A stretch of 64,000 nt of DNA from Arachnopeziza araneosa (GCA_003988855.1 QYAI01000007.1:124001-188000); one strand, 5' to 3'; counted from the first letter of the stretch, positions 23,034 to 34,987 are shown. Made by a program: numbers and translations. The notes: generated by a model not told the origin, from the letters alone.

Positions 23034-24198
23034 TGTGAAATGCGCACAAAAGAGTGTATAGAAAGCGGTTGCGTGAAAACGACAATGGAAAGAAGCAAGA
23101 GTCGATGGGGCGCCTGCAAGAGATATATCGACCGGCCCATCGCGTTAACGGCGCCATCGTCAACAAAAGGGGATTGTGGTCCCTGGAGGCTTTTTTTTCT
23201 CCAGGATGGGTGATTCCTCTCAATAGATTTGGAGGTTAAGGCCGCGGGGACTCGGCAAGTCGGAAGTCTGGGTTGAGGCGCCATCACCCTCTTTGGGTCG
23301 GAGTGTATATTAGACAGGCGGAAGATGCGCGACCTGATTTGTTGCCGTGGAGGCGTGAAATTGCACAGAAACCGACTGTTCCTGATTCATGCAGGTCCGC
23401 GGTTGCTTTTGTGATGGAGGCGTCAAGCCACCGCCACAAGGACTCTCTCCCGCAAGCGACCTCCTTAGGGGTCCGATGGAAAGCCATGGGCTAAGATTGC
23501 GAGAGGTCCAAGAAGCGCTCTGGGGCAACGGTAGTACGACGGTGACGGAAGAGGATGGGAGAAGGTTGATGGTGGTGGTGGTGGGAGATTCGAGGAGCGA
23601 AGAAAGATGGGGGAGAGAGAGAGAGAGATAAAAAAGGATGAAGAAAACTTCTGCATGTTCCACATTTTAGTATTGAGAGTCAAATGAGGTCTCTTAGCTC
23701 CAAGACGTGATTCCTCCTAGTCGACGCCTTCCAGCGAGACTGCACGCTGAATGAGATTGACATTGACCAGAGGACGCGAACCGACACACAGGTGCCTCCA
23801 CACCGTAATTTAAGCATAGTTGTGATTGTTGCATGCATCCCGTCGCTGCTTGCCCCTGAGTCCTCGGTTGTGTTGTGCTCGCTGCTTCGCGTTCGCGCCG
23901 CCAGGGGGTCGATGTGGAGGTAGTGGGCCAAAACGACAGGTTAAATGAGATCTTACCGTCCTTGCGCTGAATGTGGTCGAAAAACAAGCTTTTTCGTCTG
24001 GGGAATGATTCGAAACCAATATCCCAATGTGGTAACCCTCCTCTTCCTTTCTCCATCACAGACCTGAGAAATCACGCATAGCATAGCAGCAGACGCGAAC
24101 TAATCTTACTTACTTACGTCTATATTTTCCTCTATCCAGCCATAGATGCCGCTCCAATCCTGTCCCCAGTCGAGAATACAGCCAGTCCCGATGCCCGT
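23034..24198. other. Intergenic region upstream of the WSC gene
   Basis: About 1.16 kb, the promoter side of the WSC gene and the 3' flank of the acyl-CoA dehydrogenase gene. A short GA microsatellite occurs near 23611-23628. Open frames here overlap on both strands and lack family features, so none is called. Confidence 0.5.
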
Positions 24199-25993
24199 CT
24201 ACAATTTCATCCCCACAACCTCCCCTACCCGTAAGCTCTGTCTAATGCTCAAGTCAAGCATGATCTCCTCGCTACCACCAGGAATCGCATAAGCCCTAAC
24301 GTCTCGATACAACCTCTCAACCTTCCCACCCTGTCCTCCACGACTATAACTTAGCCCACCAAAGATTTGACTGGCTTCTCTGGCGCAGAACTCGAACGTG
24401 ATTGTGCTTTGTGCTTTCAGACCTGCGATCGGACCACCTAATCGTAACATGGCAAGCTCTTCCGGCATAGCCGAGATCTGCGAGATGAGTGACTCGAGCC
24501 AGGCGTAGGAAGCTTCAATCTGGCGTGCCATGTGTGCGAGCTTCAGTCGGATCACGGGGTGCTCGATAAGTTTCTTGTCGAAAGTGCGACGCTTATGCGC
24601 GTATTTGACGCACTCTTCGAAGCAGACGCGAGAGAAGCGGAGACATTGGATGATGATGCCCATTCTTTCGTGGTTGAAATTGGTCATGATAACTGAGTAA
24701 TTAGCCAACATATACACAATTAGGTCAACATAAATACCTTTGAACCCTTTATTCTCCTTTCCTATCAGGTTCTCCACAGGGACTTTGACATCCTCAAACG
24801 CTATATATGAGGTTCCAGATGACCACACTCCTTGACAATCCATCTTTCTCGTAGAAACACCGCCGAAGCTGCGCTCAATCAAGAGGACACTGAGACCATT
24901 CATTCCACTCTCCTTGGTGCCAGTCCGTACAGCAGTTGTAAAATAATCCGACCACACACCATTCGTAATCCATTTCTTCTCACCATTGACAATGTAATGC
25001 TTCCCATCTTCACTCAACACAGCTTCGCATCCCAGATTCGCCACATCACTACCAGCATCTGGTTCGGTGACGGCGAGACATATCCTCTTATCGCCGTTCA
25101 AGATTCCCGGTAAGATTCGGTCCTTCAAGGACTGCTTGCCAAACTTCACTAGTGGCGGACAACCAATTCCAAATCCTCCGATGACGTTCCAGACGAAGCC
25201 ACCAGATCCTGACCGGGACAACTCATCTGTGAGAAGTAGTTCATGGAATAGATCCCATTTCTCAGGCGGCACAGACGCGACTCGATTATCTGTATATTCG
25301 GCCAGAAAGTGTGTGCCCATCAACCCCGCCAAGTATCCTCTGGTGCCCATAGCCTTGTAGATTTCGTCGGGGACTTTGCGCTGTTCATCCCATTCGCCGA
25401 CAAAAGGTTCGATTTCATTTGTAACCCATTCGCGGACTTCCTTTGCGAGCGCGAGATGTGATTCGTTGTGATGAGGAGAGTAGTACTACGCTTTAGTTAG
25501 CACGGTGTTTGATTCGCAGGTACTGACAACATACGCCTTGATACCAACTGGGATCTGCGAAAGGGATCAAATCTCCAAATGGCTCTAATGGTTCAACTTC
25601 GCTCTCCTCCTTGAGCACGGGAACCACAGCCTGGGGCTTTACGGCCTCCTTCTTCTCTTCTTTCTTCGGTTCGGGTGCTGGTGCAGGTTCCTCCACCTTT
25701 TTACTATCCAAGGAACCAACTTGTAGCTTTGATTTGTACTTTTTCAGAATGCCTTCGTTGTGGTATTTCCAGAACTGCTTCGAGGCATCCTTACCGGCGA
25801 CCCGTGTCAGGATCTTCTTCCCACCTAGGTTGCTCTGTTAATGATTGCCTCCCGGCGTGGCAGATGCAGAGGACTGACCTGGATGCTCATCCTGGAACTT
25901 GGTCAGATTGTAGACATCCTCATCCACAACAATGTAGAGATCGTCCGGCTTGTTATGCGCCGCAACATCGGCAGTGGTAAATGTTTTGACCAT
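24199..25993 (-). CDS. Cytochrome b5-acyl-CoA dehydrogenase fusion
   Basis: Four exons on the minus strand, 25993..25879, 25824..25535, 25485..24738 and 24692..24199, giving 548 aa. Residues 1-80 are a cytochrome b5 domain: LYIVVDEDVYNLTKF, then the haem-ligand HPGG block split by the first intron (CCAG|GT), and the second ligand in KYHNEG. A Pro/Glu/Lys-rich linker follows. Residues about 135-548 are an acyl-CoA dehydrogenase: AVTEPDAGSDVANL, EKKWITNGVWSDYF, and the C-terminal FAD-binding segment RDVRAYAIPGGSEEIMLD. The b5 domain probably passes electrons within the same chain during FAD-dependent acyl-CoA oxidation; the acyl substrate is not deducible. No mitochondrial presequence is evident and the C-terminus GMKL is not a canonical peroxisomal signal. 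This fusion is known in filamentous fungi. Confidence 0.9.
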
Positions 25994-26665
25994 GGTGACG
26001 CTGAGTAATAGGCAGTCTAGATAAGTTAACAGTCTAATCTTGTTTCAATGGGAAATGCGAAGGAGAGTCGAGGTGGAGGTGGATTTAAAGGTCGCAGAAA
26101 TGAGGCCCGCACGAGGTCAGTCCTCGGCTGGAATTCACATGTTACTTGGAGTGGCCAAGTATAGGTACCTCTCCCCCGGATCTCCGCAGAAGACGCCCCT
26201 GCCACAAGCAAGTCATCACCTGTTCGTGCCTTGCGTCTGTCATGTGTTGGGATGTGTTGGGATGTGTTTGGTATCGCCATGTCTACGATTGGTCGTCTGC
26301 CCTGCATGGTGGGTTTACATGTGAATGCGCTTGTTCTTCTTTTGTTGCCTTTCGCTGATGACGGATGTGGGGACACATGCCGAGGCTGTTTTGGCGTCGC
26401 AAGGGCGCCGGTCAGGTGAGCCTTTGGCTTATACTGCTGCTCTCAGTCTTCTGTGACCTTTGTTTGTATTGCTTCGAGAACTGTTAGTTCACAATCTCCG
26501 GTTCTTGGTTGTCGCTAACTTTGGCCTCTTCCGTCCGCTTTCGGCTCAGATCATGAAAAGTAAGATGGACAATATTACATCACAACTACTCACTTTGCTT
26601 CTATTTACTCATTTCTCCCCAAATTTTTACCTCGGGTTGATCTTCAATCCCGCTCCAGACACTAT
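25994..26665. other. Intergenic region
   Basis: About 670 bp between the divergent-side promoter of the b5-dehydrogenase gene and the 3' end of the epimerase gene. A short direct repeat, two copies of GTGTTGGGAT, occurs near 26240-26265. No gene was recognised. Confidence 0.5.
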
Positions 26666-27827
26666 CTACTCATCGCTCCATCCTCTATATACAGTTCTCG
26701 ATCCGTAAATCTCACCTTTCTTCACCGTAACTTGCCCCTTCCATTCATCCACGTTGATGGCATTTACATATCTACTCGGTTCAACACAAAATCCACTTCG
26801 CTGACCCCTCGCTGGCAAACCATCAACACCCGGAACCTCGATCCATTTGCCAGTATAGAATTGGAATGCCGGATCCGTACTCAGGACCTCGAGATGGATC
26901 TTGGTATCTGGATGGTAAGCTTTGACAAGTGAGACCAATGGCTCAGAACGGTTATCAAGCGGAGTCGTTGATGCCTTTGATGGATCGACAATGAAGCAGT
27001 CATCGATATCTGGAAGTTCGGCGCCGAGCGTGAAGTTTTCATTCGCTGTTACACCAGCGTACTGCGACACGCTGGTTGAGGTTGGGATTCCACCACCATC
27101 AAGTGGAAGGTAGTCGGCAGTGCTGAGAGATACTTCGGTACCTTCAATGGTTGGCTTTCCAGCAAGGTTGAAGTACCTACCTGGTCAATTCTGTTTACTC
27201 TTAGAAGTAAGAGACTCACGAATGATTGGTAAGATTAATCGCCGTCTCCTCAACTCCACTGCCATCCTCCACCAATTCAACCTCATAATCCATACTCAGA
27301 ACTTGCACCAGCTTTCCATCCACCGTCTGTGTACCGGTTGTATATATAACCTTGGCATCAACAGTCCCAGGAAACCCCTCATCGCCATCCTTACTTCTCA
27401 ACTTAAACTCCACCGTCTTTCCACCCTCCAAGCCTTCAATCCCTGGAATCTGTTTAACACTGACCGGCGTCGGCCCTTCCCATACCTTCTTTCCCCAGCC
27501 CACATTACCGCCGTGCAACGAATTTGGACTATTATTTGCAGCCAGAGGATAAGATTTTGAATTCAGAGAATTGATCTTCGCACCCGCAATCCGGTTCGCA
27601 TAACGACCGATCGTCTCCCCAAAATACGGGACATTATGAGAAACATAGAGAGATTGTTTTGGAAAGCCTTGCACGATATTGGTTTTACCCACGACAAACG
27701 ACTGGATGATGGCTCCAAGAGGAAGAAATTGAAAGCCTGCTGGAGGAGGAGCCATGGGCTTGGATTTCAAGTTGAAATAGTTGAGAATGGCAGAGAGAAT
27801 AGAGGAAATGAATGATGCGAGAGACAT
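26666..27827 (-). CDS. Aldose 1-epimerase (mutarotase)
   Basis: Two exons on the minus strand; first exon ends at 27220, second is 27176..26666. Domain residues are clear: FGETIGRYANRIAG (substrate Arg region), NSLHGG (catalytic His region), NLTNHSYFNLAG spanning the intron (second conserved His), DIDDCF (sugar-binding Asp) and GFCVEPSRYVNA, containing the catalytic Glu. The enzyme interconverts alpha and beta anomers of hexoses. The start is uncertain: the ATG at 27827 adds a hydrophobic N-terminal stretch before the catalytic domain, whereas the ATG at 27755 begins directly at the domain (MAPPPAGFQFLPLG) and is equally plausible; a third in-frame ATG lies at 27917. If the longer form is used, the protein may be membrane-anchored or secreted. 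The intron uses a GTGAGT donor. Confidence 0.88.
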
Positions 27828-28824
27828 GAACACGATGGAGAAGAAGGAAAAGGATGAAGATTTCGGGGTCAAAAGAATGAGTATACTTGCACTTGGGACA
27901 TTCAGCCTGATTTGCATAGTGGGGTTGGGAATTTGACGGCGGGGTGAACGAGGCTGAGGCTGTGAAAATAGCGAGGGCTGAGGGAAGGGCGGCGAAGCGG
28001 CTGTTCAGTTGACACTGTGCAAACCTCAACATTCACAAAATTCTGCATATACATCACAACTCAGTATATCTCATAGAAAGTGTTGTTTGATAATTGATTC
28101 TGAATGTCAATTACAACTCCTACACCAACAAAATCTCTCCCGCACCCCTGTCAGTATGGAAGGCGACATTTTCTGGCCACCACTTCAACAATTTTCTGCT
28201 TCATAACTTTAATTGACCCAACCCCTGTTATATACGACCATAGACTAAGGATAACAAGGCTATCTCAATAGTCTCGAGCAGCTCCAGCGTCAATTTCTTT
28301 AGTCAAGGACATTCCAAGCATCGAGTCGTAGTTAACAGTTTTCCTGTCTTTTGATGAATCGAGATCCGAGAAATGGTGTCTTGGTCATTATAACCTTACT
28401 TTTCGAGATCTACTTTCGATTCTTCAGTCAATCAACATCCTCGAGAATAGCTTCTCTTGTTCTTTCTCAACGATGCACTGCTTTTACGAGGAGTGATCTA
28501 CGAGCTTGCGAGTCGCTGCGGCCCACGAGATGCTCTCATATTCCGAATGATTTATGCTTCTAGTTTTGTTTCTCTCCTGTTACCTGCTAACCCGCATTTG
28601 AAACCAGGAATCCGTGCTTTATATACGAATTAAGGTCGCTGACCTGCCGTTCCTGACGTTGTCTGATTGGAGGCCGAGAATAGAGGCGAGGCGGATGTAG
28701 AGGTGATGGTACTTGTGTCATTAAACGTGATTCGAATTAAACGATATTTTGTAGATCTCCTAGCTACCTAGTACCATTGCTCATGTGCGATTCTTATATA
28801 ATTGGAAATGTAGAATTGAGTAAG
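27828..28824. other. Intergenic region
   Basis: About 1 kb, AT-rich toward the right end. Short frames such as 28351-28563 show no family features or plausible splice partners. This marks the transition from conserved genes to a region of degraded accessory genes. Confidence 0.45.
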
Positions 28825-29880
28825 TTAGAGAGACGATAATTCTTTGCCTCTATTCCTCTTTTGCCTTCGTTGTTTAACCCACACTACGATGAAGTAGATG
28901 AAGTATGCTGGAAGTTCAAGGAATGAATATGTTTGGTTACTTACAGCACATGATCCAACAGCAAACAATAGTAATGTTATACGCCATTTTTCTTCTCCGA
29001 GAAAAGCAGGTAAGAGAAGAACAGGATGACTGTCGGGCTTCGACTTGTAAAGCTCCCGAAATTTGAACGCGATTTGGAAAGTGATCACGATTGCCAAGCT
29101 GGATACTAGTAAAATCGTCAACCATTCGATCAAAAACCACGAGAGAGTTGTCTAATCGAAGAACCCCATGATATCAAGGTACAAATTAAGCACAAGGGTC
29201 GTAAAAACCATAGTCCAGTAAGGGATCCTACGGAGCTTATGATCTGCTGTGAGGTGACGCCAGAGAAAGCTAGAGACGAGTAGGATTATAAGTGGGAGGA
29301 GGACGGTGAGGACCGCAAGCGGGATAGCTGCGAAAAAGAAGTACTTCAGCTGCCACGCCGAACCGTTTATCTCACGGGCGTTCATTCCGAAGAACGACTA
29401 AAAATACACAAGTCAGCTGTAGCCGCGCTGAAAGGTTTGGCTGGCTTTGAAGAGACATACCGCGACGAAACTTATTGGGACGAAGATAGAAGCCAGAATT
29501 GTGAGGAGACTAGTCTTGCGCGACTAGAGTAGGTTGTGCTGCTCCAAGATCTGTATCTCTTAGCAGAGGCTATGGGTTTGATGAAAAGTAATGTGCTCTA
29601 AATATATACGTACTAGTTTCCGGATCTCTTTGGCCTCCTCAATGGCTACTAGGACTTCTTTTCGCAGAATTTTGCATTCATGGCTGATCTGTTAGATCCA
29701 ATTTTCAGGAGCCATTGCTTGGGGAGCTGGGCAGCGCCAGTGAGGTGGTAGGGTCTCTAGCTCTTCGCAAAGTACCTGCGTCATGCGCTCGAAGTAATGA
29801 AAGCGGTTGAGGTACATAAGACAAACCAAAGGAAAGGTATCAGCATGCAATGTACCACAGTCCAGAAGATATATCAGCTA
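28825..29880 (-). pseudogene. CorA-like magnesium transporter family gene, decayed
   Basis: Reading right to left on the minus strand, exon-like segments give a helical region (ECKILRKEVLVAIEEAKEIRKL), then LLTILASIFVPISFVA, an intron with GTATGT donor (29460-29398), and SFFGMNAREINGS, containing the GMN signature of CorA-family channels right after the first membrane helix. A second helix (YFFFAAIPLAVLTVLLPLIILL) follows. The frame then meets TAG at 29154-29152 and continues without shift for 100 more residues with further hydrophobic helices, ending at 28825. An upstream segment near 29690 also has an in-frame TAA, though an intron could remove it. The conserved domain plus in-frame stop suggests a recently inactivated gene; truncation after the second helix would be compatible with a shorter functional protein. 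Confidence 0.6.
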
Positions 29881-29893
29881 ACTATATATTCAG

Positions 29894-30519
29894 GAAGCAA
29901 GCAATCCATTCCTCAAAACGGTCAAGATCTTTTGTTCCAAAACAGAGACAATAGACGCCAAGATGATCCTTAACACAGGATGCGAAGCTCACAATCTCAT
30001 ATCATATCAAGTCATTGATGATATGCACAAGACCGAAAATATCATTCAGTCTGCACAGTCCATTTGCATCTGTCTCAACGGCGAGACCCTTGTTTCGATG
30101 GGCACGATTATCCTTCGCTGGAAGGGACGCGGCTTCCGCAAGATTTTCGAGACGACTTTTCATATAATTGAAGACAATGATCTGCCTTGGCAGGTCATCC
30201 TGCGCGCTGAGACAGTCAGAAAGGAGTCCATCTTGAAGTTCATGGGCTTTGCGGGACGTACTATGCTTCCGAAACAGACGAAAGGTATGAAACCATGAAG
30301 TACCTCGCCAAGTTTTAACAAAGTTTCTTAGATGAGAAAGCCAAAGCAGCTCAGCGACGAAGAGAACATGACCAAGAAGTAGTAAGAAATGCAGCAGATA
30401 TAGCTGCAAATGAGATGGCAAAGCAGTCGGCTTCAAGTTGGTCCAATTGGGAATGTTCAAAGTGTGATTACGTAATCCAGCCAACCCTACATCGGGAGAG
30501 GGTGGAGGAGAAGTCCTAA
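29894..30519 (+). pseudogene. Retropepsin-like protein with altered catalytic Asp (fragment)
   Basis: Exon-like segment from an acceptor near 29893 to 30284, spliced (GTATGA donor, intron 30285-30331) to 30332..30519. The core reads ILNTGCEAHNLIS, then a Gly-rich strand with LNGETLVSMGTI and VILRAETV, the layout of single-domain retropepsin-like folds whose active site is D-T/S-G. Here the Asp position is Asn (AAC at 29972-29974), which should abolish protease activity. The second exon is charged and contains a WECSKCDYV segment. An in-frame ATG sits at 29963, but the homologous frame extends upstream to the acceptor, so a 5' part may be missing. Genes of this type are common and often degenerate in plant-associated ascomycetes; they descend from retroelement or Ddi1-like domains. 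Assignment is by motif only. Confidence 0.5.
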
Positions 30520-30701
30520 CTTTTGGGATAAAAGGTCGAGGAAATATGCAGAATGTTCAAAAGATGAAAATTCCTTGCTACTTACAATAATAGAGGGATT
30601 TGAAGATGAAACATATTGTCCAGAATATGTCGAAGTTGATGTCTGGGCTAATGAAAGTAAATAAGGATCGAATGAACAAAAGTCACTAATGTATACCTCA
30701 G

Positions 30702-30839
30702 GAGTGGGTGAAAGGAATGCAGCTACAGAGCGGCGGTGTTGTCCTGGTTCGGCCGGATCAGCATGTTTTGGGTGCGTATACTCCACAAACGACTGCCGAG
30801 CAGATTTTAAATGAGTTGATACAGCATCTAGGAATTTAA
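30702..30839 (+). pseudogene. 3' exon remnant of a FAD-dependent aromatic monooxygenase
   Basis: After a CTAAT...CTCAG acceptor, a 45-codon frame reads EWVKGMQLQSGGVVLVRPDQHVLGAY and ends at a stop. The segment GGxxLVRPDQHV is the characteristic tail of class A flavin monooxygenases (phenol and salicylate hydroxylase type). No upstream NAD(P)H/FAD-binding exons (GxGxxG, DGxxS) fit between this segment and the preceding retropepsin-like gene, so it appears to be a relic left by deletion. Confidence 0.45.
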
Positions 30840-31150
30840 ATATTAGTTTTGATCGGATGTAGTTGCTCTTGACTTTTCATATATGTAGGTATCTACGATA
30901 TAAATAGATTCAAGATTGGATTTTGATAATCAACGAGGAGACAAGATACTGCACTATTTCAGGTGACTTTCGGCTGTTGAAGCCAGCATATGTCATAATC
31001 TTTCGCTTTCAGAACCAGGGATATCTTATTGAATCTCAGAGCAAACCATTATAGCGCCTGAAAGAGAAAATTACAAATGGGTATCAAGAATTGAACGGCA
31101 CTGTTGAAGCGAAAGAAATCTGAATATTCAACAATCAGAACAGCTCTCCG

Positions 31151-33499
31151 TCACCCAGAATTGAGGTTGAGGGAGCTCCAAGACGAAGCTGCAGCAGACA
31201 CATTCTCAGCCGATAGGAATATAATCTTGCTGGAATCTTCGAAATATATACCGGGAGACCCAGAGGAGCCAGTTGCGGCGATTCCAGTCTATATTTGTGT
31301 TAGCGCTGTAAATAGCTCGGGCCTTTTTTTGGGTTCTTGGAACTAGGAGACTGTCTCAAGAACAATACACAAAGGACTTGCAAGTAGCAGGCTCTGAAAA
31401 CAGATTCTAAGCTCCCCAGCCTCAGTACTAAATGTGAGTAGATTAGAATGAGAATCAGCGTACCTGAAAAATACCGTCTCCCTGGTATAATTTAACAGGA
31501 GAAGAGAAACCGTTATATGCTGTGACATTTACAGTTTTCCTGGTCTGAACGCTCAAAAATCCATCGTTCGATAAATAAGCGAGCAAAACCATGTTTTCAT
31601 CGCGTTGGGGGACGGTCGTTGCTGTCAGTCCTGCCTTCCCTGAAAGGGTGGTGGTTGTTGAATCTACTGAAAAGATTGTAGAAGTCCACTAGATTCCCGT
31701 CGAGTTAGCATTTTCCATTGAAGTGGGTTTGGAAGTGAGCTGGACCAGATAGTGCTGGATACGGTTATCTCAAGAGTGCATCGCTCAAAGTACTCTGTCT
31801 CAAAAGCAAAATAACAAGAAGTGATAGGACCTGGGATCCTTACAACAGAATCTGCATAAAGCCTTCCGTGGATAGCGTCGTTTGCGGTTTGTGTGTAGAC
31901 CTCCAAATACTCCGAGGTGCCAACAGTGTATCTTGCGGCACCTATTCCGGATCCTTGAAGACATACGCCAAGAGGACCGATAGACCCATCCCTCCATTGC
32001 ACATCTCTATAGTCATCAATGCTTGGAGAAGTTAGTATGTAGTCAGTGTTTGGCTCCCTTTACAAAGCATCTTCAATAAGGTATCGCATGTAAAGGGTTT
32101 CATCTATATGCGAGCCTTGAAGCATAAAAACCCGCTTCAACGAATACAGAGAGAAGGAAGCACTAACCCAAATTCTCGAAGTTGGTTATCTACATCTTGA
32201 CTAGGAGGAAGTTAGCAGCAAGCTCTAGGTGTAACAGGTAAAAAGAATGGAAGTAGCGTGTTTTTAGAAATACCCAAGGAGTAGAGTAATCCAGACACTG
32301 TGTTTCAACAAGATAATATAAAATTACTTAACTAGTACAGCCAACTGCTGAATCCATCCAGCCATGTAACGGCTGCCAATTGCGACTGGCTGTTAGCTTG
32401 TCTCTTTTGAGATGCTAAAGACGACAGTTTCCATCCTCCAGCCTCAACTTGGGGTATGTAATCGACCCCAGATAAGAAGTTGTTCTGATCAATGAAATAA
32501 ACAGAAGGCCCTTATCAATAGAGTTAGCATTGCAATATAAAGAGGAACAGGGCCATCAAAACACGTGCTTGATGATATATACCATCAAGGTCTGACAAGA
32601 AGAACGACTGCAGACGTACCTCCAATCCAGTCCAACGCTGCAATTGGGCTGTTTGACTTCATGTTGATGCCTGATAGACATTGAACATTCTCTGACCAGG
32701 TTCCATTCAACAGATTCCGTATACATAATTTACCTCCAGAATTATACGCTAAAATTGTCTTATTCGAGTTTTCTGTCTGATCGTCAACACCGAAAACAAC
32801 ATCCGCAGCTCCGAGAGCAGTGTCGGCAAGAGGCAATGTCGCTGCCGCTGTGGATATAGTGGCAACCAAGCTCTCGGTCTCGCTAGGGATATCTTTCCCT
32901 GGCCTTGTGTAAACAACGATAACGGCAATGAAAGCTGCTAGCAGGCAAAGAGAGAGCGGTGCAAGAAAGAAGATCCAGCGTCTGCCTCTGGGATTAAGCC
33001 ACGCGTGGGCTTTCTTGGGAGCATTGTCATCCGAAGCTGTAATTGATGGCCTTGGACCTTGATCATACGTGCGAGGTTGAGCGCCACTTTCAAGTTCACA
33101 CACCGGCGGTCCTGCAGGCTCCAATGGTCCTCTAATGTTCTCCGTTCCCTCTCCGGGCAGCTCCGTCTGGAGAAGTGAATGGTCATCCTGCATGCCACGA
33201 CTGAAACTAATTGCAGAGAATTCACTTTGGTACGTGGATTGTCTTTTTGGTTTAGTTCGCTGATTGACTGAGGGAGGCTGACCGTTGCTGCTTGCAAGGA
33301 AGGAAGTAGGAATACTACCTTCTTGTTGGCTGTTGGTGGCAACAGAATTGTGTTTTGATAAATTGTTAAGATCCGTTTCTTGTTGGCTCATGCTCGGACC
33401 TGACAGCTCAATGATAGCAATTGGTGAGGCTAGGACTGTTGATTCGGGATCATGTTGAAGGCCCTCTTCCGCTCGTGGAATTGGCTGTGGGCCATCCAT
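31151..33499 (-). CDS. Single-pass membrane protein with fucose-lectin-like beta-propeller
   Basis: Six exons on the minus strand, 33499..32620, 32510..32333, 32200..32168, 32021..31844, 31688..31464 and 31288..31151, giving 543 aa. The N-terminal 170 residues are polar, disordered and presumably cytosolic. A membrane helix follows a stop-transfer basic patch (PRGRRWIFFLAPLSLCLLAAF). The extracellular part has repeated short blocks: LAYNSGGKLCIRN ... WSENVQC, VYFIDQNNFLSGVD, WLYYQDVDNQLREFG, LEVYTQTANDAIHGRLY, LLAYLSNDGFLSVQTR and IAATGSSGSPGIYFED. This is the pattern of fungal fucose-specific-lectin-like six-bladed propellers. Exon joins were chosen because each restores this repeat; several longer unspliced frames run out of the repeat and hit stops. 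A 33-base exon is included. Ligand and role are unknown; glycan sensing at the surface is plausible inference. Confidence 0.75.
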
Positions 33500-34987
33500 G
33501 ACATACCAAGACCGCGGAAAGTTGACTTTAAATTTAGATAAGCATTACTAATTCAGCATCTTGATAGAAGAATCTCAGATCTAGCCTGTATGATTTAAGA
33601 GTTAAGAGAGGAAGAAAATGTGGGACATATATAGATAATGAGAGAGAGTAGTAGAGCCCGTCAATTGCTCAACAGTTGCATTGGCAAGACATAGGAATAA
33701 GGCTGAGGCGCCACCTTGGGGATCAGTAGGTATGTAATGGCCTTTCCCACGGCCTATGTTCCACATTGTGGTCATTCGATATTAGTTTTATGCAGAGGCA
33801 CGCGACCATGAAGCAAGACGATCCCATAGCCTTCTCTCGGAATTCGATAAGTCCTTGAACCCATCAAATCAGAGCGTCCTTTAGTGAGTCCTTCCCGTGG
33901 AGGCGTTAATGCCATGCATTTGACCTGGTGGTTTGCATTTTCACATGCACACATTATCGCTTTGAGTCATTGAGCGTGGCCCAGAAAGTATGTGGCTTTA
34001 CACAGCTGAGGCATTCTCCAGCCTTGCAAGGTTGATTTGGATAGGAACTGAGCGGGGACGCATTCGATTGGAATGGTTCCTATCTTTGCATGCACCTAAA
34101 TTTCTCATCACACTAGATATTGGGCCTGGTCATCGTCGGATGTAAAAACAAGGTAGTTGGCCTCAAAGAAGTCGCTTTGCCCTCTTCTCCAAGTTGTGGC
34201 GGTACTTGTTCTAAAAATAGAATCCACAACCCAACTCAAACAATGCAAAAGACGGCCTGGGACGGTGGTTTATATAATTAAAGGATGAAAGTGAACTCAA
34301 ATCATGACTCGTATTATTTTTTGTTCCCACCTAAACAGTAGGATCGTTTTCTACGAAACCAGAGTTAAGTCGTCTAAATGCCGAGCTGCGCCTCTAAATT
34401 CATCAGATTGCACCAGCTAGAAGAATTGGATAAAAAATGGAAGTATTGGATAAGATGCATCAGAGAAAAGGGACAAACTTCGCGCTCCACATCTGATCAT
34501 ATCAGTCTTGAGTTCTTCAATACAGCGCATTGGGTAATCAAGAGCAAAACAATCATCGAAAGACCTATCACAGACTCAGAGTCAACGCCACTTGTATCAA
34601 CACGTTTTCATCTTGTAAAATCACTGGCTAAATCGTGGGTTGTTTTGACCTGGTGGGTTCGACTCAAGAACCAGGAACAGACACGTTTGCGGAGAATGAA
34701 GTTCAAGCGTTCAGTGACAGCCAACCAATCCCGCCAAGATGTCGCGTCTGAAATGGCCACCGTTGGCGCCAAACTACTTTAGGCATCATGTTTTCATATC
34801 CAAAAGGGACTGTTTACTTATTCTTCCATTTCGCGTTCGGGGCCATTTTGTACTTTTCTTCCATAATGCTCGAAGAACTTCTTTTAAATATCGGCCTCAA
34901 CTAGTGTTGAAGATTTCAGTGGCATTTTCCTTCAAATTTTGTTCATTTACACATCAGAATTGCTTCACCCATCACCAGTACCGTAGA
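33500..34987. other. Intergenic region
   Basis: About 1.5 kb, probably the divergent promoters of the lectin-like gene and the coiled-coil gene. A 134-codon frame at 34378-34782 has an atypical composition and no recognisable motif, and I do not call it. Confidence 0.5.

Noticed and set aside
30487..30786. 100-codon minus-strand frame
   Set aside because: It is the antisense of the flavin monooxygenase tail and of the adjoining plus-strand sequence.
31104..31346. 80-codon plus-strand frame
   Set aside because: It is antisense to the last exon and last intron of the lectin-like gene, whose propeller repeat is clear on the minus strand.
34378..34782. 134-codon plus-strand frame
   Set aside because: Composition is unlike a protein, no motif is present, and it overlaps the probable promoter of the coiled-coil gene.
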